Positions 33,691-41,408 of a stretch of 64,000 nucleotides of DNA are shown piece after piece; position 1 is the stretch's first letter; every line of letters starts with the position of its first letter. A program made the translations under genes and the position numbers. Location: contig NC_022657.1 in the NCBI RefSeq assembly GCF_000494755.1, forward strand, positions 7,346,001 through 7,410,000, written 5' to 3'. The stretch comes from Amorphoplanes friuliensis DSM 7358. GTDB taxonomy: Bacteria > Actinomycetota > Actinomycetes > Mycobacteriales > Micromonosporaceae. The notes beneath the pieces were generated by a model, which searched no databases, was not told the DNA's origin, and worked only from the letters and a program-made list of their open reading frames with translations.

Positions 33691-34958
33691 CGAGGTGCCC
33701 GGAACGCCGTCAGGATCTGGTCCAGGATCATCCGCATCCCGGTCCAGTCCTGGCTCGGCACGATCGAGCTGTCCGCGGCCGCGCGGGCCAGCTTCTCCCT
33801 GAACAAGCGCTGGATCTCGCCCTTCTCGCTGACCACACCCTGATAGCCGCTCTTCTTGAGCGCACCCCACTGCACCGGCCGGAACGAGCCGTCCGGCAGC
33901 GTCAGCACGTCCTCGCCCAGATAGAGCTCGATGCTGGCAGCAAGCCCGTTCACGTCCGCCCGCGCGAGCGAACCGTCCGGCGATTCGAGAGTGGGCGGCC
34001 CGAGAGTCGGATAGTCGGAGGCGAGCCCGATGTCCGGATATCGCAGGACGCGGATGTTGTCCGGCAGTCCGGCCACCTTCAGGGTGGTGAGTTCCTCGCG
34101 GGCAGCCGCGTCGTTGTCGAAGATCGCGACAACTTTGTTCGCGATGCCCGCCGCGGCGAACGCCCGCACCATCCGGACCAACGCGCTGGCGCTGCCCTCG
34201 AGCTTCTGATCGAAGTCGAGAAACCGCACCAGGTCGGTGAGATGGGGGTACAGGACAGCCAGCGCCCCCGACAGCATCTCGGCATCCGTCTTGCCCTCGG
34301 TCAGAACGACCACGGGCGCATGGGTGGCGGCGACACCGCGCATGTCGCTCATCGCCGCGGAAGGCAACTCGGCCGGCCGTTCCGGGACCCAGCCACCACC
34401 GGCCAGATCCGTCACATCCAGGATCACCTCACCGGCGGGCCGGGCCAGAAGGACCAGGCGGAGCAGGAACCGGCCGTCCGGGTCGTACTCCTCGTCGAGA
34501 AGATCGAGCAGCCAGGCGGCACTGGAGATGACACGGCCCTGCTCGTGCGCCGATCCGGTCCCCGGAACCGCGGCCGCCAGCTGTGTCACCCAGCGGTCGG
34601 CGGTCAGCGGCCGCAATGCCTCACTCCAGGCACGCGAATACTCACTGCGAACGTCCATCCCGGGATCCGTGTCGAGCAGCTTGTGCCGGTCGAGTGCCTC
34701 CTCGAGCAGGGTGAGGGCAGCAGCAGGCTCGAAGCCCATGACGTCCAGCCGGTCGGCGATCACCGCAGCCGGGGCGCGGAATTCGACGACGTCGAGAACA
34801 CCCTCGTCCTCGTCGGCGTCGTCGAAGTAGTCCGTCCTCGACACCTGGCGGGTGCCGAACATGTCGTTCCGGAAAATGGCGAGCAGCTCAGCCGGCACGC
34901 CGTTCTTGTAGGTCCCGAGGACAAGGGAGTCGACCTTCAGATATCCGTAGCTACCCAC
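33687..34958 (-). CDS. HEPN/Toprim-associated domain protein, candidate defence nuclease
   Basis: A 423-residue protein. The N terminus (MGSYGYLKVDSLVLGTYKNG, then LLAIFRNDMFGTRQ) matches the opening of proteins annotated as HEPN/Toprim-associated (MGSY..L.., K, IFR..D). The C-terminal half has the Toprim catalytic pattern: E221 in VVVLTEGKTDAEML and the D281xD283 pair in KVVAIFDNDAA, as in OLD-type and RNase M5-like enzymes. The combination suggests a metal-dependent nuclease coupled to an N-terminal sensory or RNase-like part. The canonical HEPN RxxxxH motif is not obvious. It lies 13 bases downstream of a coiled-coil protein gene on the same strand, so the pair forms an operon. Its stop interlocks with the SDR stop. 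Antiphage function is inferred, not shown. Confidence 0.75.
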   Translation of the reverse strand: MGSYGYLKVDSLVLGTYKNGVPAELLAIFRNDMFGTRQVSRTDYFDDADEDEGVLDVVEFRAPAAVIADRLDVMGFEPAAALTLLEEALDRHKLLDTDPGMDVRSEYSRAWSEALRPLTADRWVTQLAAAVPGTGSAHEQGRVISSAAWLLDLLDEEYDPDGRFLLRLVLLARPAGEVILDVTDLAGGGWVPERPAELPSAAMSDMRGVAATHAPVVVLTEGKTDAEMLSGALAVLYPHLTDLVRFLDFDQKLEGSASALVRMVRAFAAAGIANKVVAIFDNDAAAREELTTLKVAGLPDNIRVLRYPDIGLASDYPTLGPPTLESPDGSLARADVNGLAASIELYLGEDVLTLPDGSFRPVQWGALKKSGYQGVVSEKGEIQRLFREKLARAAADSSIVPSQDWTGMRMILDQILTAFRAPR

Positions 34959-34971
34959 GCGTCCGATCTTG

Positions 34972-35877
34972 TCAGGCGGTGAGCAGGTCGCGGCGCTCGC
35001 GCATGAGGGCGTCCCAGCGGGTGCGGGCGGCAGCGGTCACCGCGGCGACCTGGCGGCGGACCTGCTCCACCCGGGAGGCCGAGTCGTCGGTCGCGCGGAT
35101 CGCGTGGTTGATCCGGTCGCGGAGGGTCAGATCGGAGAAGAACACCTGGGAGAGCCCGGTCGGCTGAGCCACGGTCAGGACCCGGCCGAGCGGCTGCTGC
35201 AGGCCCACGTCGCCCAGCTCGGTGTGCAGCACGGCCAGGCACCGGTCCGCGTGCCCGGCGGCCCAGGCGATGCCGTCGAGCCAGTGCGGCTTGCCGGCCA
35301 GGAGGGCGCCGCCGAGCCAGCTGTCGGCGGTCTGCCTGCTGGAGGCCAGGTCGAGCTGGCGGCGCACCTCGCCGAGGGCACTCAGGGCGGCGTCGGCGGC
35401 TCCGGCCGCCTCGGTCAGCTCGCGGAGCTCGGCCTCGGTGCGGCCACGCTCCTCCGCGAGGGCCAGGACACGGGTGAGGTGCGGGCCGCCCGACTCGCGG
35501 AGGTGCCGTTCCTTGTCGTCGAGGGCTGCGGCGTACCGGGAGGGGAGGTCGGCGAACGCGGCCAGGCGCGCGGCCACGGCCTCGCGCTCGGCGTGGATCG
35601 CGGCCAGCCTGTTCTCCGCCTCGGCGAGGCGGTAGCGGACCTGCAGGGCCTCGGTCTGTTCCCGGGAGAGCTCCCGGGCCTGAGTGCCCCACAACGACAG
35701 GTTCTCCAGCCGCTCGACGTCCCGGGCCTCGTCGGCGTGCCGGTCGCGGAGACCGTGGAGTTCGGCGGCCTGCTGGGTGAGGCGAGCGTCGAGTTCGGCG
35801 CGGCGCTGCCCGAGGAGCTGACTCTCGCGCAGCATGCCGGCCAGGTCGGTGAGACGGGCCTCGATGGTGTCGGTCAC
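34972..35877 (-). CDS. Coiled-coil protein upstream of the HEPN/Toprim gene
   Basis: A 301-residue protein starting at GTG 35877 with GGGGG just before it. Residues about 1-165 are almost entirely heptad-like charged helix (RLTDLAGMLRESQLLGQRRAELDARLTQQAAELHGLRDRHADEARDVERLENL ... EALQVRYRLAEAENRLAAIHAEREAVAARLAAFADLPSRYAAALDDKERHL), a long coiled coil. A smaller C-terminal region (WLDGIAWAAGHADRCLAVLHTELGDVGL ... FFSDLTLRDRINHAIRATDDSASRVEQVRRQVAAVTAAARTRW) follows. No membrane segment or enzyme motif is visible. The 13-base spacing to the Toprim gene points to a functional pair in which this protein could oligomerise or sense. Function unknown. Confidence 0.72.
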   Translation of the reverse strand: MTDTIEARLTDLAGMLRESQLLGQRRAELDARLTQQAAELHGLRDRHADEARDVERLENLSLWGTQARELSREQTEALQVRYRLAEAENRLAAIHAEREAVAARLAAFADLPSRYAAALDDKERHLRESGGPHLTRVLALAEERGRTEAELRELTEAAGAADAALSALGEVRRQLDLASSRQTADSWLGGALLAGKPHWLDGIAWAAGHADRCLAVLHTELGDVGLQQPLGRVLTVAQPTGLSQVFFSDLTLRDRINHAIRATDDSASRVEQVRRQVAAVTAAARTRWDALMRERRDLLTA

Positions 35878-35932
35878 GCCCCCGATTCGATCAGGGCACC
35901 GCAACAACGGCCGGGGCAGTAGCCTCCGAAGC

Positions 35933-36643
35933 ATGGGGACAACGGGGGAAACACTGGCCGCCGGCAACGAGGCGATGCTCGAGGCGGCGTTCCGGACCGG
36001 CGACTACGACCAGGCCGAGCGGGCGTTCCAGGAGCTGCTGAGCCAGGCCCGCGCCGACGGTGACCGGGCGCTCGAGGCCGCTGTGCTGGACCGTCTCGGC
36101 ATGCTGATGCACTTCCAGGCGCTCGAGGGTGACCTGCAGCAGGCCGACAGCGAGGGTGAGGAAGCGCTCTTCCAGCAGGCCCTGGAGATCCGCCGCGAGC
36201 TCGGCGACCCGGCGGGCACAGCCGAGTCCCTCTTCGGCGTCGGCCTGGTCCACCAGGTCCTGCGTCAGGACTGGGACGCCGCGATGCCGTACTACTGGGA
36301 GGCCCTGGACCTGGCCGAACGCTACGGCGACCTGCTGCTGCGCTCCGAGGTGCACCGCCACGTCGGCTTCTACTACGCGATGTCCGACCTGCAGTCCGAC
36401 AAGGCCCTCGACCACCTGCGCATCTCCCACGACCTGCGCGCCGAACTGGGCGACGACCGCTGGATCCCCGGCGGGACGGTGGCCCTGGGGATCGCCGAGC
36501 TGGCCGACGGCCTCCGCGAGCAGGGCCTCGCGCACGTCCGCCAAGCGGTCGCCGAGGCGCACGCGGCGGGCCTCAGCCAGCAGCGGATCGAATGGATGGA
36601 GCAGTTCCTCCAGAAGGCGGAGGCCGGCGATGTCCGCCCTTGA
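35933..36643 (+). CDS. TPR-repeat protein
   Basis: A 236-residue soluble protein composed of TPR-like helical pairs, for example AAFRTGDYDQAERAFQELLSQARADGDRALEAAVLDRLGML, EEALFQQALEIRRELGDPAGTAESLFGVGLVHQVLRQDWDAAMPYYWEALDLAERYGD and DKALDHLRISHDLRAELGDDRWIPGGTVALGIAELADGLREQG. The repeats resemble those of actinobacterial regulatory or scaffold proteins. The ATG at 35933 is the natural beginning and leaves a 55-base control region shared with the divergent coiled-coil gene. Its 3' end overlaps the start of the PPOX gene by 14 bases, so the two are coupled. Confidence 0.82.
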   Translation: MGTTGETLAAGNEAMLEAAFRTGDYDQAERAFQELLSQARADGDRALEAAVLDRLGMLMHFQALEGDLQQADSEGEEALFQQALEIRRELGDPAGTAESLFGVGLVHQVLRQDWDAAMPYYWEALDLAERYGDLLLRSEVHRHVGFYYAMSDLQSDKALDHLRISHDLRAELGDDRWIPGGTVALGIAELADGLREQGLAHVRQAVAEAHAAGLSQQRIEWMEQFLQKAEAGDVRP

Positions 36644-37067
36644 GGACGCCTGGGCCCTGGTCCGCGACGAGAGCGGCCTGGCGATCGTCTCCACGCTACG
36701 CGAGGACACCACGATCCAGTCCTCGCTTGTCAACGCGGGTGTCCTGCCCCACCCGTCGACCGGCGAGCCCGTGCTGGCCTTCGTCACGTACGGGAAGGTC
36801 AAGCTCGCGAACCTCCGCGCCCGCCCGCAGGTGACCACGGCGTTCCGCAAGGGCTGGCAGTGGGCGACCGTGGAGGGTCAGGCGGAACTGGCCGGCCCGT
36901 CCGACCCGCAGCCGTGGCTCGACCCGGAGGGCCTCCGCCTGCTGCTCCGCGAGATCTTCACCGCGGCGGGCGGCTCCCACGACAACTGGTCCGAGTACGA
37001 CCGTGTCATGGCCGAGCAGGGCCGCACCGCCGTCCTGATCACCCCGACCCGCATCTACAGCAACTAG
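36630..37067 (+). CDS. PPOX-class flavin/F420-dependent protein coupled to the TPR gene
   Basis: A 145-residue split-barrel protein of the pyridoxamine-phosphate-oxidase-like family. ATG 36630 has GGAGG seven bases upstream, inside the 3' end of the TPR gene. Signatures: DESGLAIVSTLREDTTIQSSLVNAGVL, VLAFVTYGKVKLANLRARPQVTTAF, WATVEGQAELAGP and the C-terminal GRTAVLITPTRIYSN, as in F420-dependent TIGR03618-type enzymes. Translational coupling with a TPR protein is unusual. The stop interlocks with the MerR stop (CTAG, 37064-37067). Confidence 0.85.
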   Translation: MSALEDAWALVRDESGLAIVSTLREDTTIQSSLVNAGVLPHPSTGEPVLAFVTYGKVKLANLRARPQVTTAFRKGWQWATVEGQAELAGPSDPQPWLDPEGLRLLLREIFTAAGGSHDNWSEYDRVMAEQGRTAVLITPTRIYSN

Positions 37068-37429
37068 AACGGCAGCGGGCAGCGGTCGTCGGCTGCGCAG
37101 GAGTCCAGGTCGTCACAGCCGGCCGCGACGGCTTCCCGCAGGGTGTCCGCGATCGCCCGCAAGCCGGCGATCCTCGCCTCGACCGCGGCGAGCTTGTCCG
37201 CCGCGCGACTGCGCAAACCACCCTCGGTCATCGCGCCGACCTCGTCGAGGGTGAAGCCGAGGCGCTGCGCGGTCTTGATGACGCGCAGCAGCGTGACCGT
37301 GTCCGGCGGGTAGAGACGGTGCCCGCCCAGGCTGCGGTCCGGGCTCGGCAGCAGCCCACGCCGCTCGTAATAGCGCAGCGTCTGCGGGTTCACCCCGGCC
37401 GCGGCGGCCAGCTCACCCGAGCGGATCAT
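37064..37429 (-). CDS. MerR-family regulator with C-terminal Cys cluster
   Basis: A 121-residue MerR protein. The winged HTH is complete: MIRSGELAAAAGVNPQTLRYYERRGLLPSPDRSLGGHRLYPPDTVTLLRVIKTAQRLGFTLDEVGAM, followed by the dimerisation helix AADKLAAVEARIAGLRAIADTLREAV. The C-terminal tail AGCDDLDSCAADDRCPLPF has three Cys in a metal-site arrangement like MerR-type metal sensors, so a thiophilic metal or redox signal is likely. The start overlaps the stop of the upstream 94-residue Cys protein gene by 4 bases (ATGA). Confidence 0.87.
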   Translation of the reverse strand: MIRSGELAAAAGVNPQTLRYYERRGLLPSPDRSLGGHRLYPPDTVTLLRVIKTAQRLGFTLDEVGAMTEGGLRSRAADKLAAVEARIAGLRAIADTLREAVAAGCDDLDSCAADDRCPLPF

Positions 37430-37710
37430 CGCGCGGCCAGAGCATCGAGCACACCCACGTACGCGGGCGGCACCGTCACGGTCACCTCGACGACGTCACC
37501 GAGCGGCGTGACGCCGAAGTCGAAGAACGAGCAGCACTCGCTCTCCCGGGCGGCAAGGTCGCGCACGGTCTCGATCGGCGCGTCGAGGACGAGGCGCAGG
37601 CGGGTCGAGCCGGTTCGGTCGCGGAGCCGGGCCGTGGCGAGGAGCGCGTCGAACTCGGCGAGCCGCATCGGCACCTCGGCCGTCGGCAGCGTGCAGGCGT
37701 CGGGTCTCAT
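37426..37710 (-). CDS. Small CCSFF-motif protein coupled to MerR
   Basis: A 94-residue protein. It has an N-terminal DACTLPTAEVPMRLAEFDALLA, a central LRLVLDAPIETVRDLAARESECCSFFDFGV and a C-terminal VEVTVTVPPAYVGVLDALAAR. The Cys pair in ESECCSFF plus the N-terminal Cys form a potential thiol or metal site. The pattern (a short alpha/beta domain with strand-helix-strand) recurs next to MerR genes in actinobacteria, to my recollection. Function is unknown. Translational overlap with the Cys-tailed MerR argues that both respond to the same metal or thiol signal. Confidence 0.75.
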   Translation of the reverse strand: MRPDACTLPTAEVPMRLAEFDALLATARLRDRTGSTRLRLVLDAPIETVRDLAARESECCSFFDFGVTPLGDVVEVTVTVPPAYVGVLDALAAR

Positions 37711-37717
37711 GCCACGA

Positions 37718-37748
37718 CGGTAAGCCTGTACTCAGGTACCGGTTGCAA
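37718..37748 (-). promoter_or_regulatory. Candidate MerR-type promoter of the Cys protein/merR operon
   Basis: On the minus strand TTGCAA and TTACCG are 19 bases apart, the long spacer that MerR activators correct. A GTAC-n4-GTAC dyad lies between them, about 10-40 bases before the start of the 94-residue gene. Confidence 0.35.
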
Positions 37749-37811
37749 CCCTCAATCCCAGAATTCCGCCGGCATCCCGACCTGCTCGGCCGGCCAGCAC
37801 CGATGCGTTGG

Positions 37812-38669
37812 TCATTTGTCGAGCGTAGTCACGCTCACCGCGGGGAGCTCGGCCTCGACCATGGCCGGGGTGATGTCGCCGGCCGGGAGGTGGCGGGCGT
37901 TGGCGCGGGCCGCCGCCGCAGCGAAGGGCAGGGCCGTGACCGGATCAAAGGCACCGGTACGCAGCCAGTCGGCAGCCAGTCCGGCCAGGAACGCGTCACC
38001 GCTGCCCACCGGGAGCGCGTCCGGGATCGCCTCGTGGGTCACCGCGAATCTGCCGAAGCGGGCTCCCGTGGCACCCGTCGTGATGATCGTTTGCTGGCCG
38101 GACAGGTCGGCCGCTGCGGCTTCCGCCTCGTTGACCTTGATCAAGGTGGGCCGGGCCGCGACGGCCGCCGCCAGCGCAGGGCCGTCCGAGTCGACCACCA
38201 CCGGAACACGATGAGCGTGAGCGAGCTTTACGAGTTCGGCCAGTGCCGAGACCGGCAGGCCCGGCGGCACACGGCCGGACAGGGCGAGCAGATCCGCCGC
38301 CGGGAGTTCGGCGGCGACGGCCTCGAGGACGGCCGGCCAGACCGTCGGCTGCACGGGCAGGACCGGCTCGTAGACCTCGGTCAGGACGCCCGCGTCGTCG
38401 AGCAGGCACAAGCATTGGCGGGTCGCCGCGCCGCTGTCCACACAACGGATGTCGAAGTCTGTCGCCACAGCCTGGAAAGCGGGTCCGGCCAGCGCGACGA
38501 TCCGGGTGTTCACGCCCAGGTTGATCGCCGCGCGGGCTGCGTTGAGGCCTTTGCCGCCCGCGCGGACGAGCACCGAGGACGGCCGGTTGATCGTGCCGAG
38601 GCGCATCGCCGGGAGCCACGCGTACCGGTCGAGGGAGGGTGCCAGGCTGACGATCAGCAGGCGGCTCAC
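37812..38669 (-). CDS. PfkB-family sugar kinase (1-phosphofructokinase-like)
   Basis: A 285-residue ribokinase-fold protein of the hexose-phosphate kinase branch: LIVSLAPSLDRYAWLPAMRLG, GGKGLNAARAAINLG (PfkB signature 1), LLALSGRVPPGLPVSALAELVKLAH, LIKVNEAEA and PVGSGDAFLAGLAADWLRTG (signature 2 with the catalytic Asp). The 1-phosphofructokinase/tagatose-6-phosphate kinase type is favoured because the substrate loop is short. It is the last gene of a six-gene operon with an ABC importer, an aldolase and a second PfkB kinase, overlapping that kinase by 4 bases. The likely order is kinase-kinase-aldolase on an unidentified sugar or polyol. Confidence 0.87.
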   Translation of the reverse strand: MSRLLIVSLAPSLDRYAWLPAMRLGTINRPSSVLVRAGGKGLNAARAAINLGVNTRIVALAGPAFQAVATDFDIRCVDSGAATRQCLCLLDDAGVLTEVYEPVLPVQPTVWPAVLEAVAAELPAADLLALSGRVPPGLPVSALAELVKLAHAHRVPVVVDSDGPALAAAVAARPTLIKVNEAEAAAADLSGQQTIITTGATGARFGRFAVTHEAIPDALPVGSGDAFLAGLAADWLRTGAFDPVTALPFAAAAARANARHLPAGDITPAMVEAELPAVSVTTLDK

Positions 38670-39517
38670 CGCGGCCGCACCGTCATCGGTCCGACCACTT
38701 GGACGGCCTCGGCCGCCACGCGGATGCCTTCCCGTGCTGCGTCAAGCGGTGAAGCGCCAGCCAGCGAGGCGGCGATGAAGCCGGCGGCGAACGAGTCGCC
38801 GGCGCCGTCCGTGTCGATCGCGTCCACCGGGAGCGCGTCGAGGTGCACGCTGCCCGACGCGTCCCGGACGGTTGCGCCGCCCGAGCCGTAGGTCGTGCAG
38901 ACGACCGCGTCGCCGAAGCCGGCGGGGTCGAGCCCCAGCGCCTCCAGTTCCCCTTCGCTGGGCAGGAGCACGTGGGCGAGGCCGAGGACCTCGACCAGGG
39001 CGTCCCGGGTCGCCGGCGTCAGCGCCGACGGGCGGACGTTCGGGTCGACGGAGATGCGGGCCCCCGCTGCCCGCGCCCGCCGGAGAGCCGTGAGCGTGGT
39101 GGCCGCCAGCGGTTCCCCGAAGATCAGTGCCGAGCCCGACAGGTGGAGCCAGCCGGCGCGTTCGGGCAGGTCACCGAGATCCCGGTCGGTGACCTGCACG
39201 GCGGCGCTGCCGGTGACCCGGAAGTCGAACTCGCGCTCCTCGCCCCGGTAGGTGATGGAGGCGGTCGCGGTGGGCCGGTCGCCGGACACGGCCAGGTGAC
39301 CGGTCTCCACGCCGCCGGCCGCGAGGCCGTCCGTCATCACCCGGCCGTGGTCGTCACGCCCGATCCCACCCACGAACGTCGTCGGTACGCCGAGACGCCC
39401 GGCCACGTACGCGGCGATCGCGGGCGAGCCGCTCGGCCACGGCCCGGTGAACGGGCCGTCGTCCTCACGCTGGTACGCGACGATCGCCTCACCCACGATC
39501 AGCAACATGCTTGTCAT
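38666..39517 (-). CDS. PfkB-family carbohydrate kinase (ribokinase/2-keto-3-deoxygluconate kinase-like)
   Basis: A 283-residue kinase with the ribokinase fold: LLIVGEAIVAYQREDDGPFTGPWPSGSPAIAAYVAGRLGVPTTFVGGIGRDDHGRVMTDGL, ISVDPNVRPSALT, LLPSEGELEALGL and the catalytic DTDGAGDSFAAGFIA. It starts 2 bases after the aldolase stop. An in-frame ATG at 39508 has a TGAGGA upstream and may be the true start. The GPWPSGSPAIAAYVAGRLG stretch differs from the usual GGxxxNxA motif, so the substrate pocket is atypical. It overlaps the next kinase gene by 4 bases (ATGA). Confidence 0.87.
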   Translation of the reverse strand: MTSMLLIVGEAIVAYQREDDGPFTGPWPSGSPAIAAYVAGRLGVPTTFVGGIGRDDHGRVMTDGLAAGGVETGHLAVSGDRPTATASITYRGEEREFDFRVTGSAAVQVTDRDLGDLPERAGWLHLSGSALIFGEPLAATTLTALRRARAAGARISVDPNVRPSALTPATRDALVEVLGLAHVLLPSEGELEALGLDPAGFGDAVVCTTYGSGGATVRDASGSVHLDALPVDAIDTDGAGDSFAAGFIAASLAGASPLDAAREGIRVAAEAVQVVGPMTVRPR

Positions 39518-39519
39518 CC

Positions 39520-40365
39520 TCAGAGCCGGGCGAGCGCTTCGTCCACCGAAACGCCGTCATGGGTCACCGCACGCAGCCCGGCCAGCACCGCCTCGGGTCG
39601 TTCGGCCCGGAACACGCGCCGCCCGAACATGACACCCGCTGCCCCCGCCTCGATCGAGTCGGCGGCCAGCTGCAGCGTGTCCTTCTCGTCCTCGCCGCCC
39701 GGTCCGCCGGCCACCAGGATCGGCGCGTAACAGGTCTGGGCGACCGGGGCGAACGCCTCGACCGAGCCGTTCCACAGCACCTTGACCAGGTCGGCGCCGA
39801 TGTCCGCGGAGATCCGGCAGTACAGGCTGAGCACCTCGGTGCTCAGCGCCTCGGGCCCTTCGGCCTCCAGCGCGGAGCGGGGTTCGATGATCACGGCCAC
39901 GCCGACCTTGGCGGCGTCCGCCACGATCCTCGCGTTCCGCTCGATCTCCGCCCGCTCCAGCTCACTGTTCCGCTGACCGATGTAGAGGTACGTCATCACG
40001 GCGTCGACACCCGCAGCCGCGACGTCCTCGAGCGACGCCAGCTGCGCGAGCACTCCCTCGCCCCGCCCGTCCTGGCCCGGGGTGTAGATCTTGCGGCCGT
40101 GGTTCTTCCAGTCCAGGTGCAGGACCAGGGCGGGCCGGCCGCGCCCGACGTAGAAGTCCTCGAGCAGCGGCAGCATGCCCGGGGAGACCATCACGCCGTC
40201 GGCCGTGCCCATCTTGCTGAACGCCGTTTCGATCTCGGCGCGGGTCCGCAGACCGGCGGGCGGTCCGCTCATCACGCCGTGCGAGGCGGCGACCACCACC
40301 GCCCGGCCGGTCCGGGGGTCCAGCAACCGGCCGAGGCGGATCTTCTTTCCCGTACGGGAATCCAT
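39520..40365 (-). CDS. Class I aldolase of the DhnA/LsrF type
   Basis: A 281-residue TIM-barrel aldolase: VVVAASHGVMSGPPAGL, DGVMVSPGMLPLL, PALVLHLDWKNHG, AVMTYLYIGQRNSELERAEIERNARIVADAAKVGVAVIIEPR, the Schiff-base lysine K195 in GADLVKVLW, ILVAGGPGGED and AAGVMFGRRVFRA. This is the DhnA-type fructose-bisphosphate aldolase/LsrF thiolase-like subgroup. In the operon (binding protein, aldolase, kinase, kinase) it should cleave, or transfer from, the phosphorylated product of the imported sugar. The preceding gene is the ABC binding protein, 24 bases upstream. Confidence 0.87.
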   Translation of the reverse strand: MDSRTGKKIRLGRLLDPRTGRAVVVAASHGVMSGPPAGLRTRAEIETAFSKMGTADGVMVSPGMLPLLEDFYVGRGRPALVLHLDWKNHGRKIYTPGQDGRGEGVLAQLASLEDVAAAGVDAVMTYLYIGQRNSELERAEIERNARIVADAAKVGVAVIIEPRSALEAEGPEALSTEVLSLYCRISADIGADLVKVLWNGSVEAFAPVAQTCYAPILVAGGPGGEDEKDTLQLAADSIEAGAAGVMFGRRVFRAERPEAVLAGLRAVTHDGVSVDEALARL

Positions 40366-40389
40366 GTCGTCCCTCTTCTGATCGGGCCG

Positions 40390-41385
40390 TCAGGCCGCGG
40401 GGCAGTCGAAGCTGTAGAGGTACTTGGTGACCTCGGGGCTGGTCAGGTTGTCCTTGGTGGCGACCACGGCGCCGGTGCTGATGACCTTGGTGACGGGCTT
40501 GCCGGTGAGAGCGTTGATGGCCTGCTCGCCCGCGGCGACACCCTCGTCGTAGGGCTTGAGCACCACCTGCGCGGCGACCTCGCCGTCCTGGATCTGCTTG
40601 ACACCGGGCGGGTTGGCGTCGAAGCCGACGATCGTGACCCGGTCATCCTTGGCGGCGCGCAGGGCGGCGACGGCACCCTCGGTGTTGAACGCGGCGGTGG
40701 AGAAGATGCCGATCAGGTCCGGGTTGGACGCCACGGTTGCGGAGACGATCGACGAGGCCGTCTGCACGCTGTTGTTGGAGAACTGCTGTCCCAGGTCCTT
40801 GAGCTGCGGCGCCGCCTTGAGTCCCTCGGCGAAGCCCTTGAACCGGTCGTCGGTGGTGGTGACACCGGCGGACAGGTTGACCGTGAGCACCGAGCCGGCC
40901 TTGCTGCCGAGCAGCTCGATGAGCTTGGCGGCGGCGGTCTTGCCGGCCTCGATGTTGTCCGAGCTGACCTGCGCCTCGGCGATCGACGGGTCCTCCAGCG
41001 TGGTGTCGACCAGGACGACCTTGATGCCCTGGGCGGTGGCCTGCTTGAGCGGCGCGTAGAGGGCCTTGCTGTCCGTCGGCGCGATGATGATGACGTCGGG
41101 CTTCTTGGCGATGACCGCCTGGAGGATCGGGATCTGGTCGGTGGGGCTGAACGACTTCGGCGCCTGCACGTCGACCGTCGAGCTGCTGGCCTTGGCGGCG
41201 GCCTGCACACCGCAGGCGACCGAGCCGTAGTAGGCGTCGTTGGCGACACCCGGGATCAGCGCGATCTTGAAGCCGCTGGTCTTGTCGCCGCTGCCGGCGT
41301 CGTCACCGCCACCACAGGCGGCGATCGAGGAGGTGAGGAGAAGGGCCGCGGCCCCGACGGCGGTGCTCCGACGGTTGAGACGCAT
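40390..41385 (-). CDS. Sugar ABC transporter substrate-binding lipoprotein
   Basis: A 331-residue periplasmic-binding protein of the ribose/galactose (PBP1, type 4) class. ATG 41385 has AAAGGA nine bases upstream. The signal sequence ends in the lipobox SIAAC (lipidated Cys). Signatures: FKIALIPGVANDAYYGSVACGVQAAAK, DVIIIAPTDSKALYAPLKQATAQGIKVVLVDTTL, AGKTAAAKLIELLG, DRFKGFAEGL, IGIFSTAAFNTEGAVAALRAA and VTIVGFDANPPGVKQIQDGEVAAQVVLKPYDEG. The cognate permease and ATPase genes are immediately upstream. The ligand is unknown. Confidence 0.92.
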   Translation of the reverse strand: MRLNRRSTAVGAAALLLTSSIAACGGGDDAGSGDKTSGFKIALIPGVANDAYYGSVACGVQAAAKASSSTVDVQAPKSFSPTDQIPILQAVIAKKPDVIIIAPTDSKALYAPLKQATAQGIKVVLVDTTLEDPSIAEAQVSSDNIEAGKTAAAKLIELLGSKAGSVLTVNLSAGVTTTDDRFKGFAEGLKAAPQLKDLGQQFSNNSVQTASSIVSATVASNPDLIGIFSTAAFNTEGAVAALRAAKDDRVTIVGFDANPPGVKQIQDGEVAAQVVLKPYDEGVAAGEQAINALTGKPVTKVISTGAVVATKDNLTSPEVTKYLYSFDCPAA

Positions 41386-41408
41386 GGGGGGAGTCCTTTC
41401 TATCTGTT

